The position numbers were made by a program, and so were the translations under genes. A stretch of DNA of 64,000 nucleotides, from contig JANBTT010000040.1 in the NCBI GenBank assembly GCA_027578915.1, positions 62,001 through 126,000 on the forward strand, read 5' to 3'. The notes beneath the pieces were generated by a model. It saw nothing but the letters and a program-made list of their open reading frames with translations, had not been told where the DNA came from and made no database searches. Positions 41,740-50,724 of the stretch are shown in pieces. How positions within the stretch are numbered: the first letter of the stretch is position 1; every line of letters begins with the position of its first letter. The stretch comes from Coemansia sp. RSA 1200 (lineage: Eukaryota; Kickxellomycota; Kickxellomycetes; Kickxellales; Kickxellaceae).

Positions 41740-42955
41740 TTTATTTTTCCTTTCTCTTTGTGTTTTTCTGCTGCTTGGGAGGTTTTTTCATTTTTGACAT
41801 AAGCTTCCTTTTTTTCTTTTTCATTATTTTCATTATTGGAAACGTCTAAAGTTCACTTATTTCTTCTGATTTTCCCATTTGGATTTGGCAGCTTAATGAC
41901 CGATTGAGTCACACCACCACAGACACGACGCAGCCAGGAAAGAAGCGGAAAAGATGAGGACCGCACGTCTATTGTGCCTCCCATCCCCAACCGGATTTCT
42001 CAACACATGTGGAGAGAAAGAAGAATGTTGTCATTGTTGTTGATGCTGCGGACACACATTACATGTGAGGAAGAAAGGGAGAGAAAAAATGAAAGATGTT
42101 TGTTGGAAGTCTCTCACTGGCTGGCAAGAGAAATCTGTGTGTCCGATTTAGAAGAGAAGTGGGATCTGCGACAGCTGGACATTGAAGTCCTTTCCTCCCC
42201 CACGCCTTCTCTTGGTCTAAAAATAGATGATAGCATGCGGTCAGTCACCATTTCGCTAGCCAGGGAAGAAATAGCCCCCATTGTTCTTATCATTTTTTCT
42301 AGCATATATCCTTGTGCTGAAAGTGCAAGGAGAAGAAATTGCGGCGTCTTGTTACAAAAAGGAAAATTTAGCAAGAACCGCCCGCACCAACCCCCGCCCC
42401 TTTCCTTCCCGTTGCGCATTGTTTTTTCCAACAAAAAAAGGAAAGATAATGAAACGAAAAAAAACAGCAAACAAGGGGGGTGTGAGTGAGCGGATGCCGT
42501 TTGGTCGTTGATGTGGAAAATGCGGAGTAAGAAAAATAAAACAGATGTTGAGGATAAAGGATGCTGCAGGAGGAAAAAAAACAAACAAGCGGCATGTAAC
42601 AAGACTTGTGAGCCCTTCCTTTTTTTTCCCTCGTTCATTGCTTTCTTTGCCAGTGAGAAACAATGAAAGAACAAAAGAAAAGAAAAGGAAAACTCGAACG
42701 AACGAAAAAATAAAAAATATCGGACTGACTTTATTTTCCACAACAAGCAGTGGAAACAAGTACATGCCTCCAGGAAAAAAGAAAGATCTACCAGGAGGAC
42801 ATCTGCTATGCTTCAAAGCATATGGTTGCCGCATGAGTAAAAGAGTAGTGGGCTTGCAAATCAACATCTGGTTTATTGTGGAAAGAAAGAAAGCACATTT
42901 GGCATGACATGTAATAAAGGTTGAGAAAACGAAAAAAAAAAGAGGGAGGGGTCAA

Positions 42956-43008
42956 AGACCAGCTGTCTGTGCCGGCAGGCAGGTAGGCCTTGTATCGACA
43001 GCTGGTCT
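42956..43008. promoter_or_regulatory. Perfect 12-base inverted repeat upstream of TATA
   Basis: Left arm AGACCAGCTGTC (42956-42967) and right arm GACAGCTGGTCT (42997-43008) are exact reverse complements separated by 29 bases. Each arm contains CAGCTG, itself an E-box palindrome. The TATA box starts 12 bases downstream. The position suits a dimeric transcription factor site; transcript hairpin formation is an alternative. Confidence 0.6.
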
Positions 43009-43019
43009 CCTATCCGGCA

Positions 43020-43026
43020 TATAAAA
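43020..43026 (+). promoter_or_regulatory. TATA box (TATAAAA)
   Basis: TATAAAA in a GC-richer context, about 150 bases upstream of the start codon at 43175, directly after the inverted repeat and an AGGGG stress-type pentamer (42947-42951). A well-formed TATA box suggests regulated rather than constitutive expression. Confidence 0.55.
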
Positions 43027-43174
43027 GTCCACAAATGTCGTCGCTTCTTCATCGCAACCTTGAAGTGTAATACTTTCTGTTTCCTACAACCTTTCCACAT
43101 TCTTTTTCTTCCATCCGTTTTTTCCACATATCCATTACCTTTTGTAAGTGAGTAAAGGAATAAAAAAGCAAGCA

Positions 43175-44101
43175 ATGTCAGGCGACGAAAGCTCCCACAG
43201 CTCACGTAGCTCCGAGGACGGAGACCGCAACGTAGTTTCAGAATTCTTCCATGACGAAGATGGCCTGGACAAGTCCAGACTGCTTTTGGCTGGAGGAGCC
43301 CTTGCAGCCGCCGCCTATGGCGTTCACAAGTACCGCGAGAATAAGGAGGAGAAGGAGGAGGAGGAGGAGAAACGCAGGCAGCAGGAACTGTACCAGCAGC
43401 AGTACCAGCAGCAGCATGGCTACCCGCCTCCGCCAGGAGAGGAGCCCAACGCATTCAAAAAGTTCTTCACTGACGATGATGGCACTGCCAACAAGTCCAG
43501 AATTGCCATGCTTGGCGCCGGTGCTATTGCGGCCACCGCATATGGTGTTCACAAGTATCGCGAGCATGAGGAAGAGGAGAGGCGCAGGCAGGAGGAGCTT
43601 CAGCACCAGCAGCAGCAGTACCAGCACCCGCCTCCCGGCCAATATCCCCCAGGCCAGTACGCTCAGGGCCAGTACCCGCCTCAGGGTCAACACCCACAGG
43701 GACAGTATCCTCCTCAGGGACAGTATCTGCCTCAGGGCCAGTACCCGCCTCAGGGTCAATATCCTCCCCAGGGCCAGTACCAGCAGGAAGGCGAGAAGCC
43801 GGGGGCTTTCAAGCAATTCTTCACCAACGATGACGGCAGCATCGACAAATCCAACACAGCAATGGCCGCTATTGGCGCAGCCGGCGTAATTGGTGCGGCA
43901 GCCTACGCGTACCACGAGTACCAGGAGAACCAGGAAGAGGATGAGGATGCCCGCAGGGAGCTGCAGGAGCAACAGGAGGAGCTTGCCGACCAGCAGAGAG
44001 AGCTTGCTGAGCAGCAGGAGGAGTACAAGGAGCAAATGGAAGAGTACCAGGAGCAGATGGAGGAGTACCAGGAGCAGATGGAAGAGTACCGTGAGGATTA
44101 G
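43175..44101 (+). CDS. Triple-module low-complexity protein, paralogue of its neighbour
   Basis: A protein of 308 residues from ATG 43175 (MSGDESSHSS). A module of about 40 residues occurs three times, at about 23-60, 96-138 and 214-255. Each has F-F-x-D/N-D/E-D-G-x-x-x-K-S, then a small-residue hydrophobic helix (such as L-L-L-A-G-G-A-L-A-A-A-A-Y-G-V-H-K-Y), then R-E plus a Glu/Arg-rich charged stretch. Between modules 2 and 3 is a Pro/Gln/Tyr/Gly repeat built on Q-Y-P-P-Q-G. The end is a Glu/Gln coiled coil with three E-E-Y-Q-E-Q-M repeats. The D-D-D-G turns look like partial calcium-loop motifs but lack the full EF-hand. It could be a membrane-inserting or self-assembling scaffold; unrecognised family. 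It lies 1.4 kb downstream of a gene with one copy of the helix module. Confidence 0.62.
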   Translation: MSGDESSHSSRSSEDGDRNVVSEFFHDEDGLDKSRLLLAGGALAAAAYGVHKYRENKEEKEEEEEKRRQQELYQQQYQQQHGYPPPPGEEPNAFKKFFTDDDGTANKSRIAMLGAGAIAATAYGVHKYREHEEEERRRQEELQHQQQQYQHPPPGQYPPGQYAQGQYPPQGQHPQGQYPPQGQYLPQGQYPPQGQYPPQGQYQQEGEKPGAFKQFFTNDDGSIDKSNTAMAAIGAAGVIGAAAYAYHEYQENQEEDEDARRELQEQQEELADQQRELAEQQEEYKEQMEEYQEQMEEYQEQMEEYRED

Positions 44102-44951
44102 GAGGACTAATTAATTTCTATCTGTGTTTGTTGGGCGTCGTGGTTCTTTTCTTTACTTTTTTCTTTCTCTTCTTGCAAGTTGGGTGGTATACCCCAACAT
44201 TACTAATAAAATACAAAGTATAGTTAACATTTCGGTTGCGTTATATGACTCTCCATATAAACTGACAGTGTGATGGCGTTGTCTTAGCTTTTAATATGGC
44301 ATTGTTGGGTGACAATGGATACTTTATTGTACCGTACATGCGGCACAAACGAAAGCACCACAACTCCATGCAGCATCTCGTCTTTATTGCACATGTATTT
44401 TGTCGCGAGCAACATATAGGGTGGAGTAGTAGTGCCTTTCATGTTTGTTTGCTTGTAATAAATAGCGCTTCCAATCGGGGGAGGGAGGTATAACAAGGCC
44501 AAGTACACTACCGGCAATAACAGCTATTGGAAGAAGAGAATAAAAAAGAAACTGGTCAACACTACACATTATCAGTTGTGCACACATGACGAACAAAAGA
44601 GGTGTTTGAGGGAATGAATGTTGCGGGATTAAATCCAATCCCTATATTGTGCCAGAAAATTGAAACTATGCTTTTTATGCGTGGTGGTTGCTGTTTGGCA
44701 GTGGTCGCTTTTGTCCACCACACTTTCTCTTGTCTTGGCGAAAAAAAATACACTGAAACAACACATTGGGATAAGGGGGAATAGGGCTAAATAAAACGCC
44801 TGATATAAAAAAAAGGGTTCTAGTCTTTAAAAAGCGAAAACTTCCTGGGCAGGGCTTTCTGTTTCTTACCGATTCATTAAAACACCATATTGCAAATTAA
44901 CTATAAACATACATACGTTAGTTGGTGGCAGACAGGAATAATAGTATTTTT
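44102..44951. other. Intergenic
   Basis: 850 bases. An AATAAAATAC polyadenylation-type signal lies near 44204, after the preceding stop. Otherwise it is AT-rich with only short, unsupported open frames on both strands. Confidence 0.45.
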
Positions 44952-45500
44952 ATGTGCGATTTTATCTTAATACCAATATTCTGCGGGACATGGAACCACG
45001 TGCGGTCGCTGGGGCTGGAGCTGATGCCATGTCCGCGATGCCACAACACGACGATCCGGTCGATCAGAAGACGCACGTGGGCAACTCTGTACTGCGTACC
45101 AATCTTCCCAATCTCACGCAGACGCATGCTGTATCGCTGCGACATCTGTCGGTGGGAGGGCGTGCCAATTGCGCGTGTGCGAGTCAACAATGACGAGTAC
45201 CAGCAACAGCAGCAGACGCGCCAGCCTGGCGAGCGACGAAGCGCATGGAGACGCGCACACCGCGAGTCGCGCAGCGACCGTGAAGGATCGTCCGCCAGCT
45301 CGGCTATCCGTGCTGCTGCGGCCGTCGATGCGCTGGAGGCCAACAATGGCGCATCCTCATCGGCAAGAGGTGCCACTGCTGCGCAGTTCCAGCCGGAGCC
45401 ATACTCGCAGCGCGACTACGATAACCCACCGCCGCCGTACACTGCATCTCCGCCAGCAAACACAAGCAGTAATGCCCCGAACAGACACAAGAGCGAGTGA
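44952..45500 (+). CDS. Zinc-ribbon protein with C-terminal PY motif
   Basis: A protein of 182 residues from ATG 44952 (the frame is open ten codons further upstream without an ATG). A hydrophobic N-terminus F-I-L-I-P-I-F-C-G-T-W precedes a zinc ribbon with C27-x-x-C30 and C63-x-x-C66. Between them is a hydrophobic strand Y-C-V-P-I-F-P-I-S, the layout of fungal zinc-ribbon-15 proteins. The remainder is Gln/Arg/Ser/Ala-rich and disordered, with N-P-P-P-P-Y near residue 160, a PPxY motif that binds WW domains of Rsp5/Nedd4 ubiquitin ligases. It may be a small adaptor at membranes; function is not established for this family. Confidence 0.65.
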   Translation: MCDFILIPIFCGTWNHVRSLGLELMPCPRCHNTTIRSIRRRTWATLYCVPIFPISRRRMLYRCDICRWEGVPIARVRVNNDEYQQQQQTRQPGERRSAWRRAHRESRSDREGSSASSAIRAAAAVDALEANNGASSSARGATAAQFQPEPYSQRDYDNPPPPYTASPPANTSSNAPNRHKSE

Positions 45501-45651
45501 GAAAGAGAGGGAGAGCCTTGTGCTTTTTGTTTTAGACTTTCATTATAAAATGTAATATTATAAGGTTTCCAGATGTTTAGTTTTCCCGAACGAATAAAAG
45601 AAAAGTAGAAAAAACACACAAGGTGTTCTAGATCAGAGATCCTGGACCTCA

Positions 45652-47142
45652 TCAGATCTTGGAGCCGGCCGCCTTGAGCGCAGACTCAACCCGACGGCCG
45701 TAGTCCTTATCGGCACGGTAAAAATGCTTGAGCTGGCGCTTCTGGATGAAGACCGGGGTCTGCGACAGACCGCCGGCAATGACGCGCGCCAGGCGGTCCT
45801 TCTGCTCCTCGGTAAACAGGTTGTAGAGCGCATTGACCTGCGCAAAATCGTCGTCGGTAACCTCGTACGTGTGGCGTGCAATCTCGCCACGCGCAAAGAA
45901 ATTCCGTGCGTGTGTGTGCGCAACAATGTTGGTCTGCGAGGGTCCGCCGAACGAGTTGGGCTCGTAGTTGGGTGCCGATCCGCCGTTGCCGTTGATGGCC
46001 ATGGCGCCATCGCGCTGCTGGTTGGCAACACCGCTGATGGGGCGATTGATGGGGATCTGGTGGTAGTTGGCGCCCAGGCGGTGGCGATGCGTGTCGGCGT
46101 AACTGAAGAGTCTGCCCTGCAGCATGCGGTCCGGCGATGGCGCAATGCCTGGCACCATGTGCGATGGGCAGAACGCTGCCTGCTCGACCTCGGCAAAGTA
46201 GTTCTCTGGATTGCGATTCAGAACCATGCGTCCAACCTCCTGCAGCGGGAAGTCCTTCTGGCTGACCACCTTGGTGACGTCAAATGGATTGAAGCGGTAC
46301 TTGAGCGCCTGCTCGGGCTCAATCACCTGCACATACACCTTCCATGCCGGGAAGTCACCGCGCTCAATGGCACCAAACAGATCGCGCGTCGCATAGTTGG
46401 GATCTAACCCGGCAAGCCGCTCGGCGTCCTCGGGCAGAATGTTCTTGATTCCCTGCTCGGTACGGAAGTGCCACTTCACGTACACGTACGACCCATCCTC
46501 CTTGACCAGCTTGAGCGAATGGCTCGAGTATCCGTGCATGTGGCGGAATCCGTCCGGAATCCCGCGGTCAGACATCAGAATCGTGACCTGGTGCAGGGAC
46601 TCAGGTACCAGTGACCAAAAGTCCCACACCATCGTTGGATCCGGTAGATGGGTCTGCGGGTTGCGCTTCTGCGTGTGGATAAAGTCTGGGAACTTAATTG
46701 GGTCGCGGATGAAGAAGATGGGCGTGTTGTTGCCGACCATGTCCCAATTGCCTTCTTCCGTGTAGAACTTGACCGAGAATCCGCGCGGATCTCTTGCTGT
46801 GTCTGCTGACCCCAGCTCGCCACCCACCGTCGAAAACCGCGTGAACACCGGCGTGCGCTTGCCGACCTTGTTCAGGAACTTGGCGCACGTGAGATGCGAG
46901 ATGTCCTTGGTCACCTCAAAGTATCCGTGTGCGCCGGCTCCCTTTGCGTGCACAACGCGCTCGGGAATGCGCTCGCGGTCAAAGTGCGCAATCTTGTCAA
47001 TCAGATGAAAGTCCTGCAGCAGGACGGGTCCGTACTCGCCGGCCGTCATCGACGTCTGGTTGTTGTCCACTGGGTTGCCGTTGGCTGTGGTCAGCACGCC
47101 AAGGCTGGCTACGGAGGGTGCGTCGGATGGATGCTGCGACAT
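45652..47142 (-). CDS. Catalase, probably peroxisomal
   Basis: A protein of 496 residues, a small-subunit haem catalase. The start is ATG 47142 (MSQHPSDAPS); the open frame extends 130 codons upstream but translates leader sequence. Catalytic H65 lies in R-V-V-H-A-K-G-A-G, N138 in M-V-G-N-N-T-P-I-F-F-I-R-D, and the haem-ligand Y348 in R-L-F-S-Y-A-D-T-H-R-H-R-L-G. It dismutates hydrogen peroxide to water and oxygen. The C-terminus ends S-K-I, a variant of the SKL peroxisomal targeting signal. There is no N-terminal secretion signal. Single exon, strong C-ending codon bias. Three AGGGG/CCCCT pentamers lie within 400 bases upstream. Confidence 0.95.
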   Translation of the reverse strand: MSQHPSDAPSVASLGVLTTANGNPVDNNQTSMTAGEYGPVLLQDFHLIDKIAHFDRERIPERVVHAKGAGAHGYFEVTKDISHLTCAKFLNKVGKRTPVFTRFSTVGGELGSADTARDPRGFSVKFYTEEGNWDMVGNNTPIFFIRDPIKFPDFIHTQKRNPQTHLPDPTMVWDFWSLVPESLHQVTILMSDRGIPDGFRHMHGYSSHSLKLVKEDGSYVYVKWHFRTEQGIKNILPEDAERLAGLDPNYATRDLFGAIERGDFPAWKVYVQVIEPEQALKYRFNPFDVTKVVSQKDFPLQEVGRMVLNRNPENYFAEVEQAAFCPSHMVPGIAPSPDRMLQGRLFSYADTHRHRLGANYHQIPINRPISGVANQQRDGAMAINGNGGSAPNYEPNSFGGPSQTNIVAHTHARNFFARGEIARHTYEVTDDDFAQVNALYNLFTEEQKDRLARVIAGGLSQTPVFIQKRQLKHFYRADKDYGRRVESALKAAGSKI

Positions 47143-48366
47143 GATGATTATGAAGCTCTGAATCACAAAGACAAAGACAAAAAAAGAAGTAATAGAAAAA
47201 GGTGTGTCTAATAGTGTAGTCTGACTAGAGTAGAGATGGATGGAGAGAAGAGATAAAGAGAAAAGGGAGATTGCAAAAAGCACCGGCTGGCACAGCATTT
47301 GCCCCTCTTTCATCTGTATCCACAGACTCGCGCATTCACTATTGTTCCGTTCGTTCTTCCTCTTCCACCACGGACCACATGAGAAAAGAGGGGGTGAGCA
47401 GCGGAAGGAAGGACGAGCTTCTTTTCGCTGCTGCTGACTATTATGCATCTCCCCCTTCAGATGAAAGAAAGGCGCCTTGCAAATGGAATAATGGATTGCG
47501 CGAAATAAAACTCCCCTATTCTCTCCGGACACTTGGGTTGGCTCCGATAACTGCTACTTTCTTTTTTCAGAAGCGCGGAGAGAAATTGCTGCGTTGGATC
47601 AGCCAACCAACACAAATAGTTGCTGCATTTTCTCGCAAACGACACATGCCATTTGTTTGCCTTTATGTAAAAAGCTAAATTAGCGCTCCTATGCCTGTTT
47701 CTTTCTTTATTCTGCAACCAATGGGGACGCTGTGGTATTTATGCTCCGGCGCAGAAGCATATGAAAATTTCCCCGCTAGCCTGTGAGAGCCACTGTTAGA
47801 ATAATTGCACATTTTACCCGCTTAGTTCCTTTTCATGGTTTAGGCTGCCAAGGCCAATTTCTGATGCATAAAGATAAAAGATTAATCTTTAGCCGATGTA
47901 AAAAGGGGAAAGATATCATGGTTTCGGTTTCATGCTCGCTGGCGGTTTCAGCCAGGCTGATGGAAATGGGTTTATGCATTGATCTTTGTTTGTTCAATGT
48001 TTCTGAGGAGTATTTATTTGGTTTGATTTGATCTGTCTGCGCAACAATGTTAGTAGTTAAAGGCCTCTCGAGAGAACATACTCCATGATGCTCTTTTTGT
48101 CTATATTTCAACTAAATATCTACAGAACAAGACAATTCAATACAATCTAAAATAGTGATTTAATCTGGTAATCAGCATTCTTGTAGTTATTGTGGCTAAT
48201 CGCAATCAGCAGAAAATGCAGTAACCTCAAATCAGCCTTAAATCTTGCCAGCCATGGGGCTTTTCATTGTTGTTTCATTTGCATTTCCTTTACTATTTTT
48301 TAACGACTTGTATTATTTATAAATAGTTTTATTGCGTGTCTACTTGTACTTTCTTGAGACCTATCA
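47143..48366. promoter_or_regulatory. Divergent intergenic region, catalase / BDP1
   Basis: 1.2 kb. On the catalase side there are stress-response-type pentamers at 47302-47306 (CCCCT), 47389-47393 (AGGGG) and 47513-47517 (CCCCT). Use of these as STRE sites is known from Msn2/4 in yeast and is only inferred here. The right half (47780-48360) is AT-rich with no recognised element. Confidence 0.4.
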
Positions 48367-50020
48367 ATGCCACAGGTAACAACCTCTTTACGCGTATGTA
48401 TGTGTCGACATAGTAAGCGGTGGTAGCGATAAAAGAGAGTAGTGATATCAGAAGAATTGGAGCTTACAGAATGGATAATGTGCATTTGTAACTGACCTTG
48501 GTTTAATTATTCTTTTTATCTTGTGCTGTTGCAATGTAGCCAAAGGCGGGAGCAAGTTTGCGCCAAAGGCAAAGCCCCGGCCGACCAGGCGGTCGCGTCC
48601 AGAGACACAGGAGGGCAGCGAGGCTGGGACACCAACAGATGGAAACGATGCGCACGAGAATACCAGCCAAGCAGGCGTAGGGCGGGCGGAGATTGATGCA
48701 CAGCAGGCGCTGCAGCAGCTGCGGTCACCACAGACAGAGTTGCAGGGCATAGAGGGAATTCCACAGATTGTGGAGACAGCGTCCAACGGCATTCCGGTTG
48801 TCGGACAGGGCGCAACAACAATAACAGCAGCAACAGCAATAACAGCAGACGGGATCCCCGCCGTTGAGTCGAGCCCAAAGACGTCCCAGCGGCTAAGACC
48901 ACCCTTGCACGCAAGCGCTGGGGCTCCGGCTGGAAGCACGCGCACAAGGGCTCTCCCGCGGATGCTTCCCAATAGACCGCCGTCGACTTCAATGGGCTCT
49001 GCTGGTTCATCAGCAACCTTACCTCGTCTTGCTTCGCTTAGCACAGCAATAAGCATGCCAGGAATGGCAGCAGTTCCAGAGACAAGCAGCGTAGGGCACG
49101 AAAGACCATCCAGCTCCTTGATACCTGCCCCAATGAAGCGGCAGCGTACCAGCGATAGCGCCAGCAGCCGTCGGACAACACCGGATCTAATGCCACTGAT
49201 GCGGTTAAAGACCATCGAGGACTATCCCACGCTGGGAATGGACGAGATTAGCCGCCTGCCCATTGCATACTTTTGCAAAGACAATCGGCACGGGCGGCCC
49301 ACGCAAGAATTCATTGAGCGGGAAAACAACACAATCCGCAAGATGTACGAGCCGCTGACAAAGGGCAAAACTACAGAGAACAACGACGAGGACGCTCAGA
49401 CAGCGGCCAAGGAAAAGGCGCCGGACAAGCCGCAAAACGATGCTAGCAAGAACGACGATGCAAGACCCAGCCAGCCAGCCGCATCGTCAGCCAACAGAAT
49501 GGCCGCGCAGGTGCGCATAGTCGACGGCAAGGTCGTGGTGGACAGCGAGTCGCTTGTTGTGAGCCGCAGCGACATGGCTGGCGCGGAGAGAGAGCCGCTG
49601 GAGCTTGTTGACGAGTCTGCGCGTCCGCGGTTCATCAACTCCCTGACGTACGTGCAAAAGCGTGCGTCGCGTAAGCGGTGGACCGCCAGCGAGACCGACG
49701 CCTTCTACGAGGCGCTGCGAAAGTATGGCTCGGACTTTGAGATGATCTCCGCCGTCATGGCTGGCCGCAACCGCTACGACATACGGAACAAGTTCAAGAC
49801 CGAGGAGAAGAAGAACGCCGAACGGGTCACCGACACATTGCTTGCACAACGGAGTCCTCCACCCACACCGCTGAGCGCATCAAAAGCTGCTTCGTTTGCT
49901 TCCAAACTACAGCAGCAGCAGCAGGATAGCGATGAGGATGCACCGCTGCCTATGTCGTTCGAAAGCTACTCTCTTGCTGCCACGCCGGACAACACGGCGG
50001 CCCTGGCTGACAGCGACTAG
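48367..50020 (+). CDS. BDP1: TFIIIB subunit B'' (Bdp1), two exons
   Basis: The main exon 48540-50020 follows an AATGTAG acceptor and starts within K-G-G-S-K-F-A-P-K-A-K-P-R-P, the conserved N-terminal F-A-P-K patch of Bdp1. It ends in an acidic tail. The SANT domain (about 389-440) has R-W-T-A-S-E-T-D-A-F-Y-E-A-L and M-A-G-R-N-R-Y-D-I-R-N-K-F. It is preceded by the family motif V-D-G-K-V-V-V-D-S-E-S-L and followed by a Gln/Asp-rich end. Bdp1 joins TBP and Brf1 in TFIIIB for RNA polymerase III initiation. The first exon is proposed at 48367-48397 (M-P-Q-V-T-T-S-L-R-V plus one base), with a GTATGT donor, a 142-base intron and a CTGAC branch point near 48492. It keeps frame, but the choice is less certain than exon 2. 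Total 503 residues. Confidence 0.8.
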
Positions 50021-50724
50021 GGCAGTATATCCACTGGTGTTGGATGTGAACGGAAAGAGCAATTCTCTCCCCTAGTCCTGGTCCAAGTTCTGTATTGATG
50101 GGACAAAAAATATTTTAACAGACCGATCTGCCATTTGGCAGGCGCTTTGTCAATGGGAGAGAGGGGTTTCTCTTTGGAAATTAGTGAAAAATTTCTTTTG
50201 GACGATGAAAGCCGCTCTGTTGTTGCTTTTTTTGCTGTTGTTGTAGCTGACGCTGGTACTCTGCTAGCCCGAGTCTTCTTCTGCCTTTCTATTAAGATAA
50301 ATAAACAATAAACCGCAACGGTTCAAGCGCGAATTCCAGCCTCCTTTATTTCCTCTGTAAAGGCAAGCGACGTCTGGTATTATTTCCATTTGTCTCAACA
50401 GAATAGTTTGAAGAAAAAATATTCACAAGTCAACCTCCCCTCTTCCTCTTTATAACTACAACAGAAAAAAAAAGTCAGAGCAAAACAATTTCTCTTTCTA
50501 CCACATCAGTATTTAATCTTTTTTCACCTCGATTTATAATTACTCACCGATTAGCCGAAAGGGTTCTTTTTTCCTTCTCTTTGGCTGCTGTCTAGTATTT
50601 TTCATTCCACTCATTCTTTTATTTTCTTATTCTTTGCTACTCCGCGTTATTTCATTTATATATACAAACACATACAATCAACAGATATACAACTAGGAAA
50701 ATACCTTCCTTCTTCGATTGAGCG
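50021..50724. other. Intergenic, BDP1 3' flank and PR55 leader
   Basis: 704 bases. AATAAACAATAAACC polyadenylation-type signals lie near 50298-50312. The right half is the T/C-rich 5' region of the PR55 gene. No other feature seen. Confidence 0.45.

Larger units (their letters stand above)
41740..43174. other. Intergenic and promoter of the triple-module gene
   Basis: 1.4 kb. The middle (41970-42500) contains opposed open frames whose products are basic or Phe-rich and not conserved-looking. The last 230 bases hold a set of promoter-like elements: AGGGG at 42947-42951, a 12-base palindrome at 42956-43008 and a TATA box at 43020-43026, listed separately. Confidence 0.45.

Noticed and set aside
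41974..42489. 171-codon plus-strand frame between the low-complexity paralogues
   Set aside because: Opposed to a similar-length minus-strand frame, basic and pyrimidine-tract-derived product, no recognised motif; not enough to call a gene.
43175..44101. EF-hand calcium sites in the D-D-D-G turns
   Set aside because: The loops lack the 12-residue EF-hand spacing, the final Glu and flanking helices.
45652..47532. 626-residue catalase with a long N-terminal extension
   Set aside because: The extra 130 residues translate leader sequence; ATG 47142 gives the normal catalase N-terminus and length.
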